NCBI GenBank assembly: GCA_052389895.1
Contig: JBQTHM010000016.1
Location: 1 to 28,326, forward strand
DNA length: 28,326 nt
Reading direction: 5' to 3'
DNA from: CAVVXX01 sp052389895
Lineage (GTDB): Bacteria; Pseudomonadota; Alphaproteobacteria; Micropepsales; Micropepsaceae
Shown here: piece after piece, positions 24,408 through 28,326 of the stretch
Position numbering within the stretch: position 1 is the stretch's first letter
How the letters are laid out: each line of letters opens with the position of its first letter
Notes under the pieces: generated by a model
Told to the model about the DNA's origin: nothing
The model's input: the letters and a program-made list of their open reading frames with translations, nothing else
Database searches by the model: none
Translations under genes and position numbers: made by a program

Positions 24408-24917
24408 TCATGCTACATACAGTTCGACTTCGGTTTTGAATTTGAACCATTGCAATACAAACCGCGTACGAAAGGTCCTGATTATGGGATCTTCGACCAG
24501 AAAGCGCTGAACGAGCCTTTGGTACGCGGGCATGTCGTCAACCACCACAACCAGCAGGATGTCGGTGTCGCCGCTGACAGGATATGCCTGCATGATCTCC
24601 GGTTCCGACTTGATGCGCTCGATGAACTTGGACAGGGCAGGCTTGTAGTTCCGTTCGAGCACGACATCGACAAAAGCCGTGATCGTTTTTCCGACTTTCA
24701 TTGGGTCGATGAGCGTAACATCGCCTACAATCACGCCCTCCTTCCTCAACCGGCGCACGCGGCGCATGCACGTGGGCGGCGATACATGGACCTTTTCAGC
24801 CAGCTCCAGATTCGTGAGTCGGTTATTGCGCTGCAGGATCTGAAGGATCCTGCGATCGACGGAATCCGATGCAACGTGTTTTCCAGTCTGCAAAAATTCG
24901 AAGGGACCTTTTTTCAT
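24408..24917 (-). CDS. Lrp/AsnC-family transcriptional regulator, copy 2
   Basis: The 169-residue protein begins MKKGPFEFLQTGK, then the HTH (RILQILQRNNRLTNLELAEKVHVSPPTCMRRVRRL) and the RAM domain with VSGDTDILLVVVV. It ends FKTEVELYVA. The SPPTC recognition helix is shared with the other three copies, so they may bind similar sites. It is divergent from the second GlxA-type gene with about 575 bases between the starts. The tRNA-Ser gene lies 70 bases beyond its stop on the same strand. Confidence 0.9.
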   Translation of the reverse strand: MKKGPFEFLQTGKHVASDSVDRRILQILQRNNRLTNLELAEKVHVSPPTCMRRVRRLRKEGVIVGDVTLIDPMKVGKTITAFVDVVLERNYKPALSKFIERIKSEPEIMQAYPVSGDTDILLVVVVDDMPAYQRLVQRFLVEDPIIRTFRTRFVLQWFKFKTEVELYVA

Positions 24918-25494
24918 CTATGCCCAACCTTTCTCTCAACCCGGGCAAGAACGGAAAATATTGCGGCGGTTGCTTCGCAGTATATTGTGCGGGCAACCCC
25001 TCGGCGACACCAGGGAGTAAGGCGCCGACAACGCCTATCGGCTTGCCCGATCCCCGATGCCGCCCTGAGCCTCCGGCGAAAAGGCAACGAAGAAGTTCAC
25101 GGGACATTGGCGCCTGCACGACAAGCACAAGATTCCCGCCGTCATGCGAAGGAGAAGCGACACAAGATACATATGCTTCGCGGCAAACACGTTTCTTTCC
25201 GCACGGACTGGTAAGTGCGCAACGCGCAAGGCATGACCAGGCCGAAGCAGCTGGGATTCCGACACATTGACGCGAGCGGCCCAGGGGAATGCGCCCACGC
25301 TCGAAAGTGAAAAAATCCGCTCGAATTTTTGATATTGATTTCAAACATGCGCGTTCATTCATGCGTGAAATAAAACGCACCGGCCTATTTTGGAGAAACA
25401 TTTCAGGCAACTTCAGCTAATTTGCGCCACGGATGCCGCGTCGTGCGCCACCGACGTGTCACGCAAAACGCGGCCAACGCAGCGGGGAAGTTCC
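24918..25494. other. 577-bp intergenic region without a convincing gene
   Basis: This gap lies between the divergent lrp2 and glxA2 starts. Open frames cross it on both strands, but none has a ribosome site or recognisable protein pattern. It probably holds both promoters and their operators; an AT-rich inverted repeat at 25328-25345 and TTCA-TGCG-TGAA at 25358-25369 are the only structured elements I see. Confidence 0.6.
25328..25345. promoter_or_regulatory. AT-rich inverted repeat upstream of glxA2
   Basis: TTTGA (25328-25332) and TCAAA (25341-25345) flank an eight-base AT-rich spacer. The size and composition resemble sites bound by Lrp/AsnC proteins, and it sits about 150 bases before the glxA2 start. 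The arms are only five bases, so chance is not excluded. Confidence 0.25.
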
Positions 25495-26469
25495 ATGCGG
25501 AATATAACCGTTCTTGTGTTCGAAGGCGCCGATCTGCTGGACATAGCGGGTCCGTTGCGAGTTTTTACGGCGGCATCGGAAATGGCGAGCGGCGCCGAGC
25601 CGAGATATGCCGTTTCCGTGATTTCCCTGACTGGCATGGGCACGCGGACCGATGCCGGACTGCTGGTTTCTACGAAGCTTGCACAATCGTCGCTGGCGGA
25701 AGGCGTCGATACCTTGCTGGTGGCGGGCGGCAGCGGAGCCGCGGCAGCGGCAAGGGACAGGGCCCTGGTTCACTGGCTCAAAGCCAACCGCAACAGCTTT
25801 CGCCGAATCGGCGCCACTTCGAACGGGTGTCTTGTGCTGGCGGCCTCAGGCCTGCTGGACGGACGCCGCGCGACTACGCACTGGGAGAATCTGGAAGAGC
25901 TGCACCGCGGATACCCCACAATAAAGGTTCAGGAGAATGCGCTTTTCGTGGAGGACGGCGGCGTTTGGACTTCGGCAGGCGTTACCGCCGGCATAGACAT
26001 GGCCCTCGCCATGGTCGAAGCAGATGCGGGGAGAGGGCTTGCTCTGAAAACCGCGAAGCGGCTGGTTCTGTACCTCAAGCGTGCCGGCCATGAGGCACAG
26101 ATTAGTGCGCATCTGCATGCACAGCACATGCCCGATGACTTGAGGAAGCTGCTAGAACAGATTCTGGATAACCCGCGCGAGGAATATAGCGTGCCGCAAC
26201 TTGTCCAGATGTCGGGCATGAGCGCGCGCTCGCTGTACCGGCTATTTTATCAGCAGCTCAAGATGACGCCGCGCGAATTCGTGGAAATGGTGCGCTTTGA
26301 CGTTGCCAAACGCCTTCTGGAAGACAACGGCGTGCGGCCGGGCCGCGTCGCGGAACAGGCCGGATTCGGCAGCCGCGAAGCCATGCGGCGCAGTTTCCAG
26401 AAGCGGCTGGGAATATCGCCCACGGCGTACCGGCAGAAGGTATGTGCCGCGACTCGGACCGGGGCATAG
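25495..26469 (+). CDS. GlxA-family transcriptional regulator (DJ-1/PfpI domain + AraC HTH), copy 2
   Basis: From ATG 25495 the product has 324 residues; GGGGAAG just before it is the ribosome site, and the longer frame from TTG 25390 is not family-like. The DJ-1/PfpI domain (VLVFEGADLLDIAGPLRVF, DTLLVAGGSGA, TSAGVTAGIDMALAM) is followed by an AraC HTH (SVPQLVQMSGMSARSLYRLFYQQL and RVAEQAGFGSREAMRRSFQKRLG). At the elbow where DJ-1 enzymes have Cys it reads TSNGC, so the nucleophile is apparently Ser. It is only distantly similar to copy 1, so they are not a recent duplication. It is divergent from lrp2 and converges on lrp3 with 32 bases between stops. Confidence 0.92.
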   Translation: MRNITVLVFEGADLLDIAGPLRVFTAASEMASGAEPRYAVSVISLTGMGTRTDAGLLVSTKLAQSSLAEGVDTLLVAGGSGAAAAARDRALVHWLKANRNSFRRIGATSNGCLVLAASGLLDGRRATTHWENLEELHRGYPTIKVQENALFVEDGGVWTSAGVTAGIDMALAMVEADAGRGLALKTAKRLVLYLKRAGHEAQISAHLHAQHMPDDLRKLLEQILDNPREEYSVPQLVQMSGMSARSLYRLFYQQLKMTPREFVEMVRFDVAKRLLEDNGVRPGRVAEQAGFGSREAMRRSFQKRLGISPTAYRQKVCAATRTGA

Positions 26470-26501
26470 TTGCGTCCGCATTGATCCGCGTCAGGCGCGG
26501 A

Positions 26502-27005
26502 TCAATCGATTGGAATTTCGTTTCCAAACTTTGTCCGCTCCAATACAAACATCGATTCGAAGCGGCGTATGGATTCGTCAACAACGAGCGTGCGTCTAAC
26601 AAACGCCAGATAGGCACTCATGTCTTCCATACATAAAACGAGCAGATAATCCGTATCGCCGGCAACTCCATAGCACTGCAATACGGCAGGATCACTGCGG
26701 ATCTTGCTCTCAAATGCAACGAGAACAGCCTCCTTCGTCGACTCCAGAACAATTTTGGTAATGACGATTAGGCCTTTTCCGATCTTGAAGGGATCTATCA
26801 GGCTCACATGCCTGACAATGACGCCCTCGTCTTGCAGCCTTTGCACACGCCGCAGACATGTGGGCGGAGAAAGGTGCACACTTTCGGCTAGCTCGAGATT
26901 GGTTAAACGATTGTCGCGCTGAAGGATTCGGAGAATTTCCCGGTCTGAACGGTCTAGCGGAACGGGTTGGCCGGGCTGGAGAGGTTTGTATCTGTCTTTT
27001 TTCAT
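26502..27005 (-). CDS. Lrp/AsnC-family transcriptional regulator, copy 3
   Basis: From ATG 27005 (MKKDRYKPLQPGQ) the protein has 167 residues. The HTH is REILRILQRDNRLTNLELAESVHLSPPTCLRRVQRL, and the RAM domain holds VAGDTDYLLVLC and ends FGNEIPID. An upstream in-frame start at 27035 would add ten residues but the MKKD start matches copy 4 exactly in position. It is very similar to copy 4, the next gene upstream on the same strand, and clearly arose with it by duplication. About 130 bases separate them. Confidence 0.9.
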   Translation of the reverse strand: MKKDRYKPLQPGQPVPLDRSDREILRILQRDNRLTNLELAESVHLSPPTCLRRVQRLQDEGVIVRHVSLIDPFKIGKGLIVITKIVLESTKEAVLVAFESKIRSDPAVLQCYGVAGDTDYLLVLCMEDMSAYLAFVRRTLVVDESIRRFESMFVLERTKFGNEIPID

Positions 27006-27134
27006 AGTGCAACCGGATTCCCAGAATTTCCCCAACCTTCCAGATCAACTGTACGCACAAGCTGCTGGCGCACGACTAATCCATTTCGTCTCGCTGGGGG
27101 TAAACGTCTGCCCGGCCACATCTCCGATATCCCT

Positions 27135-27638
27135 TCAATCGATCGGAATCTCGCTTGTGTACTTCGTGCGGTCTAGAACAAATATCGAGCGGTAGTGCCG
27201 CACTCGCGCATCAAGTATGAACATGCGCCTAGTGAATTCCAAATAGGCGGCCATGTCCTCGACACACACAATAAGGAGGTAATCCGTGTTGCCAGCGATT
27301 GCGTAACACTGAAGAACGCTCGGCTCGCTCATGATTTTGGCTTGAAAGGTTAGGAGCGCCGATGCGCGCACGCTTGCCACTACGATCTCCACAATTACGA
27401 TCAGACTTCTGCCAATTTTGAAGGGATCGACCAGAGCCACATCGCCAACAATGACGCCTTCCTTTCGCAATCGCTGTACGCGGCGCATGCAGGTTGGCGG
27501 CGAAAGATGTGCCTTTTCCGCCAGTTCCAGGTTTGTCACGCGGTTGTCATGCTGAAGGGTACGAAGAATTACGCGATCAGAGGGATCCAGCGCGACAGTT
27601 TTTCCAGGTTGAAGTAATTTGTATTTGTCCTTTTTCAT
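27135..27638 (-). CDS. Lrp/AsnC-family transcriptional regulator, copy 4
   Basis: From ATG 27638 (MKKDKYKLLQPGK) the product has 167 residues, the same as copy 3. The HTH is RVILRTLQHDNRVTNLELAEKAHLSPPTCMRRVQRL, the ligand domain has IAGNTDYLLIVC, and it ends YTSEIPID. The open frame extends to 27797, but those residues are not conserved and run toward the TonB-receptor terminator. By eye roughly 60 percent of residues match copy 3. As its own transcript it would be downstream of the TonB receptor gene but separated from it by a strong terminator. Confidence 0.9.
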   Translation of the reverse strand: MKKDKYKLLQPGKTVALDPSDRVILRTLQHDNRVTNLELAEKAHLSPPTCMRRVQRLRKEGVIVGDVALVDPFKIGRSLIVIVEIVVASVRASALLTFQAKIMSEPSVLQCYAIAGNTDYLLIVCVEDMAAYLEFTRRMFILDARVRHYRSIFVLDRTKYTSEIPID

Positions 27639-27790
27639 CTGGAAGCCGTCCCCCCATCCTGACCTGCAGGCGGCAGCGCCCGCGTAACCATCAAGCTGCG
27701 AACAAATAAAAATCACATGCGCCAAAAGTATGGCGGCACGCGACCGCGCTCTTAATGAATGCCAAGATGATAGGCCGCACAACGCCGGCC

Positions 27791-27821
27791 AAAACAAGAC
27801 GGCGGCCTTTCGGCCGCCGTC
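27791..27821 (-). terminator. intrinsic terminator of the TonB-dependent receptor gene
   Basis: On the minus strand, a perfect 10-bp GC-rich stem (GACGGCGGCC / GGCCGCCGTC) with a four-base loop is followed by TTGTTTT. It lies about 25 bases beyond the receptor stop codon. It is the strongest terminator in the window and separates the receptor gene from lrp4. Confidence 0.9.
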
Positions 27822-27846
27822 CAGAGTTTCCCCGCTGAGGAAGCGG

Positions 27847-28326
27847 TTACATCTTCACCGTGCCGCCTACGAAGATAAAGCGGCCCAGGGCATCGTACAC
27901 GCCCGGGAAGGTGTTGCCGTTGCCCGGCGCCGTGCCGGCGAAGCCCGTCAGAGGCGGCCGGTTATCGAAGACGTTGTTCACGCCGCCACGGAGCTCCACG
28001 TTCTCCCAGACATGCCAGACGGCCGCGAGGTCTATGTAATCCTCGTCGCCAAACGGCAAGAATTTGTCGCAATGGGCGAGGTCCGGATCGAAATGGCAAA
28101 CTTCGCCGAAGTGCCGCCATTGCACCGACAAGTCCGTGTCCCATGGCGTCGTCCACGTCACGCGCAGCTTGTGACGCCATTCGGGTGCGGGATTGAGTAC
28201 CGCGGGACACCCGTAGGTCCCCGCGCACTCGCCACCGCCGCCGGTAAATGAGTCCAGCAACGTGCCGATGAAGCTGATCGCGAGCCCGCCCATACCCTCC
28301 ATACCCCAGTCGGCGAGGTCGGTTTG
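27847..28326 (-). CDS. TonB-dependent receptor, C-terminal part (gene runs off the window)
   Basis: This frame is open to the window end (160 codons including the stop) and lacks its start. The pattern of alternating beta-strands and Gly/aromatic turns, WRHKLRVTWTTPWDTDLSVQWRHFG, the strand IDLAAVWHVWENVELRGGVNNVFDNRPPL, and the final YDALGRFIFVGGTVKM match the last strands of a TonB-dependent outer-membrane barrel. GGVNNVFDNRPP is a hallmark of this family. Two Cys pairs in the extracellular loops (GECAGTYGC, CHFDPDLAHC) may form disulfides. Such receptors import siderophores, vitamins, sugars or peptides; the substrate cannot be told from this end. The neighbouring Lrp regulators could control it. 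Confidence 0.92.
   Translation of the reverse strand, partial: QTDLADWGMEGMGGLAISFIGTLLDSFTGGGGECAGTYGCPAVLNPAPEWRHKLRVTWTTPWDTDLSVQWRHFGEVCHFDPDLAHCDKFLPFGDEDYIDLAAVWHVWENVELRGGVNNVFDNRPPLTGFAGTAPGNGNTFPGVYDALGRFIFVGGTVKM

Noticed and set aside
24823..25410. Possible minus-strand gene of 195 codons in the lrp2-glxA2 gap
   Set aside because: It overlaps the lrp2 start, has no ribosome site and no regular protein features. It most likely reflects chance openness of the frame.
1..28326. CRISPR array, prophage or transposon
   Set aside because: No regularly spaced direct repeats, no phage structural or integrase genes and no transposase were seen in either strand.

Overview
The window looks like a chromosomal segment of a high-GC alphaproteobacterium. 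This rests on the high GC content of most genes, IF3 with a non-AUG start, a small LAB_N lipid A-type membrane protein next to a polyprenyl-phosphate GT2, a CCA-encoded tRNA-Ser, and dense intergenic palindromes of the CCTCCCC/GGGGAGG kind. I cannot name the genus. No plasmid, phage, transposase, integrase or CRISPR signal is visible.

Region 1 (1-8.4 kb) is mostly core genome: a secreted TPR protein, a GT4 glycosyltransferase, thrS, infC (apparently starting at ATA), a fold-type II PLP threonine/serine dehydratase, an orphan ZnuA-type metal-binding protein and a CorA-type transporter. Palindromic repeats R1-R3 lie between these genes.

Region 2 (8.4-12.0 kb, minus strand) holds a lysine 2,3-aminomutase (KamA) followed by two different D-Ala-D-Ala-ligase-type ATP-grasp enzymes, the last two with an ATGA stop/start overlap. 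No efp or epmA is nearby. This is the best candidate for an undescribed pathway: formation of beta-lysine and its ATP-dependent ligation. Repeat R5 lies between kamA and the first ligase, and R4 lies inside the predicted N-terminus of the second.

Region 3 (12.1-16.9 kb) holds two GT39 membrane glycosyltransferases, the second apparently starting at CTG with a 4-base overlap. They are divergent from a GT2 polyprenyl-phosphate sugar synthase and a LAB_N protein, which suggests an envelope-sugar or lipid A decoration system. A four-helix membrane protein follows.

Region 4 (17.0-20.9 kb) holds a citrulline-hydrolase-like (CtlX) gene coupled to a HAD phosphatase that carries a one-base frameshift, a divergent DOMON-like protein, a NamZ/DUF1343 exo-muramidase and a doxX gene broken by an in-frame TGA.

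Region 5 (20.9-28.3 kb) is accessory in character. Two GlxA-type AraC regulators are each divergent from an Lrp/AsnC regulator, and two further tandem Lrp paralogues follow. Between the two pairs sit an M20 carboxypeptidase and tRNA-Ser(GGA). A 115-bp near-identical copy of the M20 3' end lies on the far side of the first regulator pair, which points to a duplication or insertion. The window ends inside a TonB-dependent receptor gene that has a strong terminator. Parts of this region are visibly lower in GC than the rest.
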